The notes under the pieces were generated by a model. That model ran no database searches. It was not told where the DNA came from and saw only the letters and a program-made list of their open reading frames with translations. DNA of 64,000 nt. It comes from Sinanaerobacter sp. ZZT-01 (GTDB taxonomy: Bacteria; Bacillota; Clostridia; Peptostreptococcales; Anaerovoracaceae). Positions 1 through 8,799 of the stretch are shown one piece after another (positions within the stretch are counted from its first letter, which is position 1; each line of letters opens with the position of its first letter). The position numbers and the translations under genes were made by a program. The DNA is taken from contig NZ_CP141728.1 in assembly GCF_035621135.1 (NCBI RefSeq), forward strand, positions 2,790,001 through 2,854,000, read 5' to 3'.

Positions 1-23
1 TGGGAGAGTAGGACGTCGCCAGT
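1..23 (+). rRNA. rrf: 5S rRNA, 3' end only
   Basis: The window opens inside the conserved 3' end of a 5S rRNA (GGGAGAGTAGG then GTCGCCAG), the strand that closes the terminal helix. A strong terminator follows directly, as expected at the end of an rRNA operon. The rest of the gene lies outside the window, so the exact 3' base is an estimate. Confidence 0.7.
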
Positions 24-31
24 TTTACAAA

Positions 32-64
32 AAGCGAACTTGGAAAAACTAAGTTCGCTTTTTT
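32..64 (+). terminator. Rho-independent terminator of the rRNA operon
   Basis: A ten-base stem AAGCGAACTT / AAGTTCGCTT closes a short A-rich loop and runs into a T tract. It sits nine bases after the 5S end. Confidence 0.85.
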
Positions 65-157
65 ATACGGATTTAAAGTAAAACAGGACAGCAGGGAGAA
101 GCGGAAGCTTCGAGTCGGAGAGACGTGAAAAGCACGGAACGTTGCCAGTTTTAAAAA
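65..157 (+). other. Degenerate copy of the 5S tail region
   Basis: This stretch repeats in weakened form the pattern seen at the 5S end: a GGAGA-type run, then GTTGCCAGTTTTA, then a terminator. GCCAGTTTTA at 18-27 recurs exactly at 144-153. It may be a leftover of an rRNA-end duplication or a recombination scar. No ORF is seen in it. Confidence 0.25.
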
Positions 158-189
158 AAGAAGTTATCTTTTGATAGCTTCTTTTTTTA
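158..189. terminator. Bidirectional terminator
   Basis: Stem AAGAAGTTATC / GATAGCTTCTT with one mismatch has A-rich and T-rich flanks. It can end transcription from the rRNA side and from the minus-strand methyltransferase gene that stops at 231. Confidence 0.75.
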
Positions 190-230
190 TGTCAAGAATC
201 TATTTTTACTGAAAGGGTACTTACCAAGTC

Positions 231-1148
231 TCATAGTCTGCGAGCAATTTCTTCCATATGTCTGTAATCTGTACCGCAGCAGCCTCCAAAAATTTTAATA
301 TTACTTATATGGCGTAGTTTTATCATTTCTTCTGCAAATGAAATTGGATCTGAGCATTTTAGGTCAGAAGAATCATCAAGTTCTTCGTAGGAGAGGGGGG
401 AAGTATTGGCCTGAATTCCAAGAAAACGTTTACGTACAAGGTCATTTTGATTAAAAGGTTCAGATAGTGCCTGATAAACAATGCTTGGATGGACGCAGTT
501 TGTCATATAACAGACTGGTTTTCTGTGAACGGAATTATCAATGTAAGCGATAGCATCAGATATGCTTGTACCATCAATCAATTTACCGTCTCTTTGAATG
601 GTAAAGCTAATGATATAAGGTAAGCTAGTGTCTGCGAATGCTTTTGCCATGCCCGTCGCTTCCGGTAATGTGGGCATAATACCAGCATATAAAAAATCGA
701 CTTTTGCTTTACAAAATAAATTTGCCTGCCATGCATGAAATTCCCATGCATTCGCTTCTGATAAAGCATCTTTTCCTGTGTATGCATCACCTTTACAGCC
801 CATTAACCCGCCAATATACATTTCTATCTTACTTTCTTGCTGTATATTGCGAAGAAACATGACATTATCAATGATGATAGAAGAATCGCAGCCGGCTAGT
901 TTTACACGCTCTTGATTAGTACGACGAGTTGGCGTAGTTGCTATAAACGGTAGATCGTGAATTTTAGCTATTTGAATATATTCGCCCCAAATCTTGGAGA
1001 GAGCGACGCGTCCTCTGTCTTGATATATCAATGTAGCCATTACGAGATAAGGATCAAGTTGTAGACTATATTCTCTTTTAAGACGTTCTCCTAAAGCACC
1101 TTCCATTAAAATATTAGGTTGTTTTTCAATACAGTTTATAAAGTTCAT
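231..1148 (-). CDS. Homocysteine S-methyltransferase family protein
   Basis: The 305-residue product matches the Pfam S-methyl_trans fold: it opens with a NILMEGALGERL stretch, has an NCVHPS segment, and ends in a GGCCGT motif, the three cysteines that bind zinc and activate the homocysteine thiol. The family moves a methyl group from S-methylmethionine, betaine or a similar donor to homocysteine; MmuM-like is the nearest guess but the donor cannot be read from sequence. I chose the ATG at 1148 because AGGAGGAAGT lies just upstream of it. A longer frame to 1205 has no such site. It stands alone, is transcribed away from the next gene and ends at the terminator at 158-189. Confidence 0.82.
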   Translation of the reverse strand: MNFINCIEKQPNILMEGALGERLKREYSLQLDPYLVMATLIYQDRGRVALSKIWGEYIQIAKIHDLPFIATTPTRRTNQERVKLAGCDSSIIIDNVMFLRNIQQESKIEMYIGGLMGCKGDAYTGKDALSEANAWEFHAWQANLFCKAKVDFLYAGIMPTLPEATGMAKAFADTSLPYIISFTIQRDGKLIDGTSISDAIAYIDNSVHRKPVCYMTNCVHPSIVYQALSEPFNQNDLVRKRFLGIQANTSPLSYEELDDSSDLKCSDPISFAEEMIKLRHISNIKIFGGCCGTDYRHMEEIARRL

Positions 1149-1413
1149 ACTTCCTCCTATTTTTACAAGTATGTCTATCATATAAAATCTAAATATAGGC
1201 GGCAACTATATAAATTTGGGATTATATATGTGGCATCTAATAAAAATTATAGCTTATAAAAAGACCGTTAGAAAGATAAAAATTTTGTTATGTGTTTCAG
1301 TTGCTTTTTATTTTTCTGAGTGAATATTTTATTAAATAATTTAAGTTATTTGATAATTATCCGATATTATAAATGATAAGATATTTAAAAGGACAAAAGG
1401 GAGAAAAAATAAA

Positions 1414-2940
1414 ATGAATATTTCTGGGTATAGCGGCAACTATAATCAATGCTTGAATCGATTAAGTCCTATGAAAAGTTACGTAAAACAGAGCTTAGAG
1501 CGTTCCGATACAAAGGAAAGCTTGATAGATATGGATAAAATATTATATTCAGGTAAAGTTGTAAAATCAAATATGAAAAATTATACAGGAACACCAATTA
1601 CAGAATGTGAAATTGTTCCATCGTCAAAACGTGAGTATACAATGGAAGATGCAATTCGGTATCAATATAATAAACAATTTACAATTCGCTTAGATGATCT
1701 AATAAATGGGAAATATGAAAATATGAAGTTAACTATGCCAGCTGCTTCTGTTCCTCAAGAATTTATTGATTCTTTAAAACAAAATGGATTGAAGGATGAT
1801 GAATTTGACAGCGGAAGAATACAGTTTTATCTAATGGGCTTAAATTGTGATACTTCTAATATACAGGAGAGTGTGGATTATTTGGCCTCTGGTTATTCTG
1901 TTTGCGCGGATCATATAAGGGAAAGTAATTTAGATGAAGAAAAAGAGCAGCAGTTGCTAAGTGATCTAAAGGCAAAGTTTGACTCTGCAATTGAGTCAAT
2001 TGCAAAAAAAGCATCAGAAGAGATTGGCGGTTTTTTTGAAGAAGGCGGTGTTACTGGGGAAACACAAAAAATATATGATAGCGTTATGAAGGCGTATAAT
2101 GATTCGGTAAATAATTATTCGAATTATATAAAGGAAAATAAAGACTATGCAAATTTAGGTGGGACAGAGGATGAATGGCTTAAAAATGATGACTCGTATA
2201 TGGCATGCCAGCTCAGAAGGTCAATACAGGAAGATACAACGATTGAATCTTCTCAGAACAAAAGTGAATATTATTCTTTGGAAGAACTTGAAAAGACAAA
2301 GCAAATGATATCAGAGGTAGAAGACTATAGGAACTATGGTGCAAGAGAGATTAATTATTACGACAGCGAAGAAGAAATCGGATTTAAATTAGCGGAACTG
2401 TCTTTAAAAGGGGAAGTGTTTCAAAAATACAGTGACGTTTCTGATAGTTTAAAAAACGCTATTGCAAAAAGCATACAAAAATTTGTCTCCAATACGGTAG
2501 ATCGTTTAAATAAAGAATTAAAAGAAGCAAGAAGTGAAGTTGCAGAGCCCAGCCGAATGGCAGATATTGATGAAAGGGAAGTGTTTTCTGTTTATAAGAA
2601 AATGATGAATACTTATAAAACAACGGGTGACATGATAAAAGCGTTAAAAGAAGGAGCGCGGTTTGCTAAAGAGCAGCATATGAATAAAACAAAAACAAGT
2701 CGGTATTCTTCACTCAATCGTTATGGGAGAAGCGGCTCGGCATTTTGGAATAACTTTTTTCAAAATACGTTGAAATATAGAGAAGATGCAGTGATTCCTT
2801 CCCTTTCAAATACAAATGGTTATATTGATAAAGAATCTGGAATAGAAACTTTATCAAAGAATTGGAACCAGTTTATATCACAGTTTACTGATAATGATGA
2901 TCTAAGGTTAAACATAAGCAGCTTTTTAGGCTATGCATAG
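1414..2940 (+). CDS. Unrecognised 508-residue acidic/coiled protein
   Basis: I do not recognise a family. The protein has no signal peptide and no membrane segment. It is rich in Lys, Glu, Ser, Asn and Tyr, with several long helical, probably coiled stretches (roughly residues 165-205, 285-330 and 345-385). The N-terminus (SGYSGNYNQCLNRL) is Ser/Tyr/Asn rich. The C-terminal 100 residues are basic and then polar. GGGAGAA precedes the ATG. It is monocistronic, ended by a strong terminator. Its isolation and low-complexity style suggest an accessory, lineage-specific gene, but this is inference. Confidence 0.75.
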   Translation: MNISGYSGNYNQCLNRLSPMKSYVKQSLERSDTKESLIDMDKILYSGKVVKSNMKNYTGTPITECEIVPSSKREYTMEDAIRYQYNKQFTIRLDDLINGKYENMKLTMPAASVPQEFIDSLKQNGLKDDEFDSGRIQFYLMGLNCDTSNIQESVDYLASGYSVCADHIRESNLDEEKEQQLLSDLKAKFDSAIESIAKKASEEIGGFFEEGGVTGETQKIYDSVMKAYNDSVNNYSNYIKENKDYANLGGTEDEWLKNDDSYMACQLRRSIQEDTTIESSQNKSEYYSLEELEKTKQMISEVEDYRNYGAREINYYDSEEEIGFKLAELSLKGEVFQKYSDVSDSLKNAIAKSIQKFVSNTVDRLNKELKEARSEVAEPSRMADIDEREVFSVYKKMMNTYKTTGDMIKALKEGARFAKEQHMNKTKTSRYSSLNRYGRSGSAFWNNFFQNTLKYREDAVIPSLSNTNGYIDKESGIETLSKNWNQFISQFTDNDDLRLNISSFLGYA

Positions 2941-2959
2941 ATATATCTATTTTTAGTTA

Positions 2960-2998
2960 AAAAAAAACGGATAGAAGTTTACTGCTATCCGTTTTTTT
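2960..2998. terminator. Bidirectional terminator
   Basis: Stem ACGGATAG / CTATCCGT is flanked by nine A on the left and seven T on the right. It serves the plus-strand gene ending at 2940 and the minus-strand gene ending at 3033. Confidence 0.85.
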
Positions 2999-3032
2999 AT
3001 CTCTATTATTATTCATTTGACATGCGTAATAT

Positions 3033-3923
3033 TTAGTTCAATTGAATATATTCTGGTTTATAAAGAAGTTCACCGTTTTTATTGTAAATGGTTTCTTCTT
3101 CTAAATTTGCTTGTCTAAATCCGTCACCATCTTCCCAGGAATCTACAACAGAATGATGTACAAGTCCCAATGTATCAGTTGCGATTAGTGTCATCGTGTA
3201 GGTTTGATTTTCTTTTAGAGGGATAGCTTCATCGATCTCATGGCTTAATTGATTCCATTCCTGATCGGAAGAAATTTTCTTGTTAGAAATTACTTTGTTG
3301 TCGACTTCAATAAGAAGCCTTGCCTCAGTAAAAGCGACATTAGAGTCTGCTTTCTTGTATTCAATATCTAAGGTTCCAGTACGATGATACATTCCTGATT
3401 GATAGCTTGATTGACCACCTATAGAAGAATATAAGACGGGAAGAACTTTTTCTTTAATGTTTTCTAATGAAAGATGATTTAAATGCTCACTTTTTACAGA
3501 ATCTTTATCTTCAATTGTCACTTTCGGAGTGGATTCGTTAAAAATGCTTAATGGAGCAGTGACCTCAAACGTTGTTCCATTACGTGCCATAGTAAAGATT
3601 TGGTCAGATATGTAAAGGGTAACGATACTCTCTTTTGTAATTTCTTTTGGTGTCAAAGTAAAAGTGGCAGGAACGGTAAGCGTAGCAGGATCGACGTCTC
3701 CAAGCTTATAATCAATATTATCGATTATACTACTCTGTTGTTTCAGCTTTTCATCTACATTTGAATATATTGTATTTATCCCAGAACGAACACCAGATAT
3801 AGAGGAAGTTAAATTGTTTTCCATGTTCTGGATTTTGTTTTGCAGGGTATTGATCTTCACAAATAATGTGATTTGGACTAAACAAAAGATTGCGATAACG
3901 ATAGGTAACGTATGTTTTTTCAT
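3033..3923 (-). CDS. Membrane-anchored protein of unknown function
   Basis: The 296-residue protein begins with two lysines and one hydrophobic segment (about residues 7-24), best read as an uncleaved anchor. A short coiled coil follows (residues 27-75), then an extracytoplasmic part rich in beta-type sequence (TFTLTPKEIT, TLYISDQIF, YTMTLIATD). The second half resembles Ig-like or jelly-roll folds in style only; no catalytic motif is visible. AGGAGTTATTGTT sits just before the ATG. No partner gene is adjacent, so the role is unknown. Confidence 0.75.
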   Translation of the reverse strand: MKKHTLPIVIAIFCLVQITLFVKINTLQNKIQNMENNLTSSISGVRSGINTIYSNVDEKLKQQSSIIDNIDYKLGDVDPATLTVPATFTLTPKEITKESIVTLYISDQIFTMARNGTTFEVTAPLSIFNESTPKVTIEDKDSVKSEHLNHLSLENIKEKVLPVLYSSIGGQSSYQSGMYHRTGTLDIEYKKADSNVAFTEARLLIEVDNKVISNKKISSDQEWNQLSHEIDEAIPLKENQTYTMTLIATDTLGLVHHSVVDSWEDGDGFRQANLEEETIYNKNGELLYKPEYIQLN

Positions 3924-4207
3924 AACAATAACTCCTTAATATTAAACAGATATTTTTTCTGCTGTGTATTGTCTTTATACATAGATGTGTAAAAGATTTT
4001 ATAATCAGTATAGCATATAATTAAATCAAATACATTTTTATTATTTTTTCAGTTAAATAATACCTTTTTTAACTTCCGATATACCATTTACAAAGCAATA
4101 GTAATGGTGTAATATTATACTATTAGTGTTAAAATTCATCTAAAACGATTACTAACTCTCTTTTGAGAATAAAAACAGCAAGGCTTTTATCTAAATGGAG
4201 GTTAAAA

Positions 4208-5110
4208 ATGAAGTTTTCTTCTCTTATAAAATTTTCGGCATTTGGTATTAATACAATTCTCTTTCAGCGTAAGAAACCGATACTTGGAACGATTATCTTG
4301 ACGGATCGGTGTAACTTATCTTGCAAGCATTGCTCGGTAAACAATATCAATGGTATGATATACCCTTATAAACAAATAAAAATAGAAATGAAACATTTAT
4401 ATGAACAAGGAATTCGCATTTTATTTTTTTGCGGTGGCGAGACTTTTCTATGGAAAGATTCTGAGAAAGGTATAAGAGATTTAGTGAAAGAAGCAAAGGA
4501 AATGGGATTCTTAATTGTAAATGTTGTAACGAACGGCACATTTAAGATAGATTTGCCAGAAGCAGATCTGATTTTACTAAGTTTGGATGGAGACAGATTA
4601 AAACATAACCAGATTCGCGACAATACCTATGATACGATTATGCAGAATATAGAGCAGGCAACATCCGATAATATTTGTTTATATATGGCAATCAATCAAA
4701 TAAATAAAAATAAAATTCAGCATGTATGTGAAGTCGCAAAAAAACAAAAGAAAGTAAGAGCAGTATCATTTAATTTTCATACACCTTATCCAGATACAGA
4801 AAACCTAGCATTGAGTGTTAATGAAAAAACAGCGTGTTGTATGGAGATCAAAAGAATGATGCGACAAGGATATCCAATTTTTAATTTAAAGAGTGCATTT
4901 CCTTATCTGATTCACAATACTTTTCCAACGCCTTGTTATCAGTGTGTGGTCATAGAAAACGGGAAACAATCTATTTGCGGTAGGTGTGTTGAAATAGCTG
5001 GCTTATGCGAAAAATGCGGATATTTTTTTGCTGCAGAATATGCTTTGATTTTTAAAGGAAAGTTGCGTGTTATCTTTGATATGTTGAGAACCTATTTACG
5101 TTATATATAA
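4208..5110 (+). CDS. Radical SAM protein with Cys-rich C-terminus
   Basis: DRCNLSCKHC near residue 38 is the CxxxCxxC motif that holds the SAM-cleaving 4Fe-4S cluster, and FFCGGETF fits the SAM-binding GGE motif. The C-terminal third holds further cysteines (PCYQC, CGRC, CEKC), which may bind a second cluster as in SPASM or twitch enzymes, though the spacing is not the SPASM standard. The start at 4208 is preceded by GGAGG; a TTG at 4163 has nothing comparable. The gene lies nine bases before a second radical SAM gene, so the two are probably one operon. The substrate is unknown and no precursor peptide is seen nearby. Confidence 0.85.
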   Translation: MKFSSLIKFSAFGINTILFQRKKPILGTIILTDRCNLSCKHCSVNNINGMIYPYKQIKIEMKHLYEQGIRILFFCGGETFLWKDSEKGIRDLVKEAKEMGFLIVNVVTNGTFKIDLPEADLILLSLDGDRLKHNQIRDNTYDTIMQNIEQATSDNICLYMAINQINKNKIQHVCEVAKKQKKVRAVSFNFHTPYPDTENLALSVNEKTACCMEIKRMMRQGYPIFNLKSAFPYLIHNTFPTPCYQCVVIENGKQSICGRCVEIAGLCEKCGYFFAAEYALIFKGKLRVIFDMLRTYLRYI

Positions 5111-5119
5111 GGAGGAAAA

Positions 5120-6373
5120 ATGAGTGTTTTAACAACATCGACAAGAATGTGGCTGACAAGGTCACTAAAGCCGTTTTTATTTACAAATGAATATGATAAT
5201 CAGTTAGAGTATAAAAATACAAAAAATATGGGGTTGTATATACATATTCCGTTTTGTAGAACACTTTGTGAATTCTGCCCGTATTGCAAGGTTATTTATG
5301 AGGAAAAAATAGCAGATGCATATGTGGATGCATTAATAGAGGAAATTCACCTGGTGGCTCACCAGGATAAAGAAAGAAAAAAAGTAACAAGCTTGTATTT
5401 TGGAGGCGGGTCGCCTGCGTTGGTCAGCAGTCGAATCAAGGAGATTATATCTGTACTCAAACAATATTTTGACATTGCAGAAGGGATCGGAATTGAACTG
5501 CACCCGGAGGATGTGTCTGTGAATCAATTAGAAATATTAAAGGAAGCAGGGATTACAAAAATCAGTATTGGAATCCAATCATTTCAAGATGATTTTTTAC
5601 AAGTTCTTGGCAGAAAAAAAATAGACTTTTCTATGATGTTTCATGCAATCCATCAAGTTTCATTTGAAACTGTATCGATGGATTTGATTTTTGCTCTGCC
5701 GGGGCAAACATTTGAAGGAATAAGGAAAGACATTGAGATGGCTTTTCAAAATGGAGCGAATCACATTGCAATTTATCCGTTTATTGATTTTACTTTTACG
5801 CAAAGTCAAATTAGAAAAATGAGAAAAACGGAAAAACGAAAATTGTTAGATGATATTACAGAATATTGTATGGAAAGAGGGTATGTCCGAGATTCTATTT
5901 GGACTTTTGGAAGACCACAGACAAAAAAGTATTCTTCCATGACACGAGATAATTTCTTGGGATTTGGATGCTCAGCCACAACTCTGCTTGAAGATCAGTT
6001 TAAAATCAATACCTTTTCTATTAAGGAATATATAAAACGAATACAGAAAAAACAATTGCCGACATCGTTAACGGTTCGATTTACAATGAGACAGAGGATG
6101 ATATATTATCTGTTTTGGACTGCATATACAACAAGAATTGACTCTCTTGCATTCGAAAAATTCTTTGGTATGAAGCTGGAGAAACAGTATGGTTTCGAAT
6201 TATGGATTGCAAGAGTATTTGGATTTTTGAAAAAAAGTGAATTTGGTTATGAAATGACCCAAAAGGGAGCCTATTATTATCATTATTATGAAAACTACTA
6301 TACACTTTCTTATATCGACCAAATGTGGAGCTTAATGAATCGGGAAGCATTTCCGAAAGAGATAAAGTTCTAA
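5120..6373 (+). CDS. HemN/HemW-like radical SAM protein
   Basis: The product (417 residues) carries LYIHIPFC with cysteines spaced CxxxCxxCxxC (CRTLCEFCPYC), then YFGGGSPAL and SIGIQSFQD, the signature order of the HemN/HemW/Elp3 radical SAM group. True HemN has a CxxxCxxCxC pattern, so the fourth cysteine here is shifted by one. A HemN C-terminal-like region follows. Candidate roles are coproporphyrinogen oxidation, heme chaperoning (HemW) or a heme-breaking ChuW/HutW-like reaction; sequence alone does not decide. AAGGAGG precedes the ATG. It is tightly linked to the radical SAM gene upstream. Confidence 0.82.
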   Translation: MSVLTTSTRMWLTRSLKPFLFTNEYDNQLEYKNTKNMGLYIHIPFCRTLCEFCPYCKVIYEEKIADAYVDALIEEIHLVAHQDKERKKVTSLYFGGGSPALVSSRIKEIISVLKQYFDIAEGIGIELHPEDVSVNQLEILKEAGITKISIGIQSFQDDFLQVLGRKKIDFSMMFHAIHQVSFETVSMDLIFALPGQTFEGIRKDIEMAFQNGANHIAIYPFIDFTFTQSQIRKMRKTEKRKLLDDITEYCMERGYVRDSIWTFGRPQTKKYSSMTRDNFLGFGCSATTLLEDQFKINTFSIKEYIKRIQKKQLPTSLTVRFTMRQRMIYYLFWTAYTTRIDSLAFEKFFGMKLEKQYGFELWIARVFGFLKKSEFGYEMTQKGAYYYHYYENYYTLSYIDQMWSLMNREAFPKEIKF

Positions 6374-6642
6374 TAAGCAAAATGTGAAATAAATATACTA
6401 AAAAACCTGAATCACAATAAAATCCAAAAAAAGTATGGCAATTAATAAAAAAAAGAAACATATTTTCTGTCGTAACTGCAAATAAAAAGTCTATTTATGT
6501 ATTTTTTTATAAGTAAAATAAAATAAAATTTTATTTTACACCTAAATAAATATTCTTGTCAATGAAAATTTGATTTATTTCTTTATTTATGTTAAAATAT
6601 ATTAATAATAGAGGATTTGTAAAGACATAGGGGGACAGAGAA

Positions 6643-7497
6643 ATGAATCTTATTAACAAGCAAGTAATTCATAAGAGCTTTGGTAAAGGAAGCGTGGTGA
6701 AGCATTCCGATTCTCGTATAGAAGTAAATTTTAAATCGGGAAATAAAAAGTTTCTTTTTCCTGATGCTTTTGGGAGGTATTTAACCTTAACGGATCCCAA
6801 AGCTGCAAATTCAATTGAACATATGATACAGAAAAAGCAGACTCAATTAAGAAAAGAAGCGATAATTATAGAGCAAGAAAGAGAAGAGAAAAGAAAAGAA
6901 GAAAAATTAACTTTGGAAAGAGAAAAGTTCTTAGAAAATTTCAAGATACATCCGAGTTCACAGGCGGTTTTTTGGTGTGAAGAGGAAGAAATAGAAAATC
7001 TCTTTGAAGACTGGACTGTTTTTACAGGTGTAGCGAAAAGTGGAACAAAAAAAGGACAGCCGAACCGACCAATTCGACTGAATAAAAATAGTGCATGTTT
7101 ATTGACAAGGAGAGCCTCAAATACTTCGGAAAAAGAACGGCGTATTATAGGTATTTTTATGGTCAATGAGACTTTCATCGGAAAGCTATGTGAAGACGGA
7201 ATGGTTCCTTCCGATCCAAAGCATCGGCTTCAATTTACAACAGAAGAGGCGGATAAATTACTTTTTTGGAACTATTATCTAAATGAAAAGTATCCTAAAA
7301 ATATTACGTGGAATTCAGGAAAATATCGATATTTTGATAATATCTGGATGGCACAGATTTTGAGAGATGTTGTTCTATTAAAAGATAATCCGGTAGAAAA
7401 AGAAAATGCTCAGAAATTCTTAGAATATTTTTGTCATATGAATCGCATTGATGACAAAGAAGTGCCGAAGCCTATGGGTGCTTTACTTCAAATTTAA
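6643..7497 (+). CDS. Protein with N-terminal KOW/Tudor-like domain, function unknown
   Basis: Residues 1-40 (HKSFGKGSVVKH then IEVNFKSGNKKFLFPDAF) look like the small SH3/Tudor-type barrel found in CarD and at the C-terminus of UvrD/PcrA, which binds RNA polymerase. A charged coiled coil follows (about residues 60-100), then a region with aromatic and basic patches (GTKKGQPNRPIRLNKNS, WNYYLNEKYPKNITWNSGKYRYF). No catalytic motif is clear. It is monocistronic with GGGGGAC upstream and a strong terminator downstream. A link to transcription or nucleic acid is inference from the first domain only. Confidence 0.72.
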   Translation: MNLINKQVIHKSFGKGSVVKHSDSRIEVNFKSGNKKFLFPDAFGRYLTLTDPKAANSIEHMIQKKQTQLRKEAIIIEQEREEKRKEEKLTLEREKFLENFKIHPSSQAVFWCEEEEIENLFEDWTVFTGVAKSGTKKGQPNRPIRLNKNSACLLTRRASNTSEKERRIIGIFMVNETFIGKLCEDGMVPSDPKHRLQFTTEEADKLLFWNYYLNEKYPKNITWNSGKYRYFDNIWMAQILRDVVLLKDNPVEKENAQKFLEYFCHMNRIDDKEVPKPMGALLQI

Positions 7498-7515
7498 TAG
7501 GCAGTCTGAGAAACC

Positions 7516-7553
7516 AACCTCATTAATCGATAAAGGATTAATGAGGTTTTTTT
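7516..7553 (+). terminator. Rho-independent terminator
   Basis: A 13-base perfect stem AACCTCATTAATC / GATTAATGAGGTT is followed by seven T. It ends the gene that stops at 7497. Confidence 0.9.
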
Positions 7554-7690
7554 CTCTTGTTTTGTGCTGAAAAAAATATAAGTGTGTAATTATTTCAATT
7601 ATAATTTTAAATAGATAAATCAAAAAAGAGTTCGAATGAATCTAATATAAGAATGTAATTTTAATTTAAACTAGAAAGGAGCCCTTGCGT

Positions 7691-7983
7691 ATGAGTAAAG
7701 ATAAGTTTGCTGAATGTATACAGCTGTTGAAAAATCAGCTGTACCGGACAGCATATTTATATTTAAATGATGAAGCGAGTGCGCTAGATGCAGTAGATGA
7801 AGCAGTGTACAAAGTTACTTTGATGAGGAAGAAAACGAATACAAGGATGATCCAGAGAAATTTTATGTAGAATTTTCTTTACTAAACTATCCCTTTGATG
7901 TAGTATATCTGTCACCGGTTTATTCACGCATGGTACAATTAGATAAACCGATAAAAATAGAAATGCATTTAAATGAAAAATAG
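7691..7983 (+). pseudogene. Decayed ECF sigma factor locus, fused to the tail of a second gene
   Basis: The frame from the ATG at 7691 (AAAGGAG upstream) starts like region 2 of an extracytoplasmic-function sigma factor: QLYRTAYLYLNDEASALDAV then DEAVYK. It then turns into unrelated residues and stops at 7870. From about 7816 another frame reads on to 7983 (YFDEEENEY, NYPFDVVYLSPVYSR, LDKPIKIEM). That piece resembles the C-terminal end of the membrane anti-sigma/DUF4179-type proteins that normally follow such sigma genes. The simplest reading is one deletion of about 1.5 kb that joined the two gene ends. Regions 3 and 4 of sigma and the membrane part of the partner are gone. Confidence 0.55.
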
Positions 7984-8033
7984 GAAAAGTTCTTAAAAAA
8001 TACGAAAACGGTGAAATGAAGAGGGGGGATTTC

Positions 8034-8723
8034 ATGAAGAAAATTATCTTGAATGAAATTGAAATACAGCTAGAAAGAAAAATGATAAAAAATATTCATT
8101 TACGCATAAAACCACCGTATGGGGAAGTGTATGTCTCCGTTCCGAAACACTTAAGTGATAAACGGATTCAAGAAGTTTTGGAGTTGAAAATGGCCTGGAT
8201 TATTAAAAATAAAGAAAAATTTTCAAAGCAGGCGCCAAAGCCGGAAAAAAGTTACCTTTCCGGGGAACTGTTTTCTTTGTGGGGAAAGGAATACCCTTTA
8301 CGAGTCATTCCGTTTTCAGGAGAACGCTCCATTACTTTGGCTGATGATGAAATTCAATTACGAATTCATGCAGGAAGTACGCTTGAACAGCGAAAAAGCC
8401 TAATGAAAGAGTGGTATCGGAAGCAGTTGCAGGAGGCAATACCGGCTATTGCTGAAAAATATGAAGAAAAAATGAACGTTCATGCAAGGGAATGGAGAAT
8501 AAAAGATATGAAGACCCGCTGGGGTACATGCAATATAAGAGTCAAGCGAATTTGGTTGAATTTGAGACTCGCTCCAAAGCACCCAAAGTGCTTGGAATAT
8601 GTGATTGTTCATGAACTGTGCCATTTACTGGAAAAAAGCCATAATGCGGTATTTAAAAATTACATGGACATTTATTTTCCTGATTGGAAATTAGTAAAGA
8701 AAGAATTAAATACATCGAATTAG
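8034..8723 (+). CDS. YgjP/DUF45-type zinc metalloprotein (SprT-like)
   Basis: Residues near 193 read VIVHELCHLLEKSHN, a zinc-binding HExxH motif, and the middle has KDMKTRWGTCN followed by IWLNLRLAPKHP, the signature of the YgjP-like family (Pfam DUF45, M48-related fold). The family is called metal-dependent hydrolase; some members have been linked to nucleotide pyrophosphate hydrolysis, so the substrate should be left open. The ATG at 8034 has a run of G six bases upstream; an in-frame ATG at 8016 lacks a site. The bidirectional terminator at 8732 follows. Confidence 0.85.
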   Translation: MKKIILNEIEIQLERKMIKNIHLRIKPPYGEVYVSVPKHLSDKRIQEVLELKMAWIIKNKEKFSKQAPKPEKSYLSGELFSLWGKEYPLRVIPFSGERSITLADDEIQLRIHAGSTLEQRKSLMKEWYRKQLQEAIPAIAEKYEEKMNVHAREWRIKDMKTRWGTCNIRVKRIWLNLRLAPKHPKCLEYVIVHELCHLLEKSHNAVFKNYMDIYFPDWKLVKKELNTSN

Positions 8724-8731
8724 AATATTTA

Positions 8732-8777
8732 AATAAGCTATCTCCAACCTTTTAAAATTGGAGATAGCTTATTTTTA
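8732..8777. terminator. Bidirectional terminator
   Basis: A 16-base perfect stem AATAAGCTATCTCCAA / TTGGAGATAGCTTATT separates the convergent YgjP-like and Hsp20 genes. Confidence 0.9.
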
Positions 8778-8799
8778 TGCTAGAGTGATTTTTCGTTTT

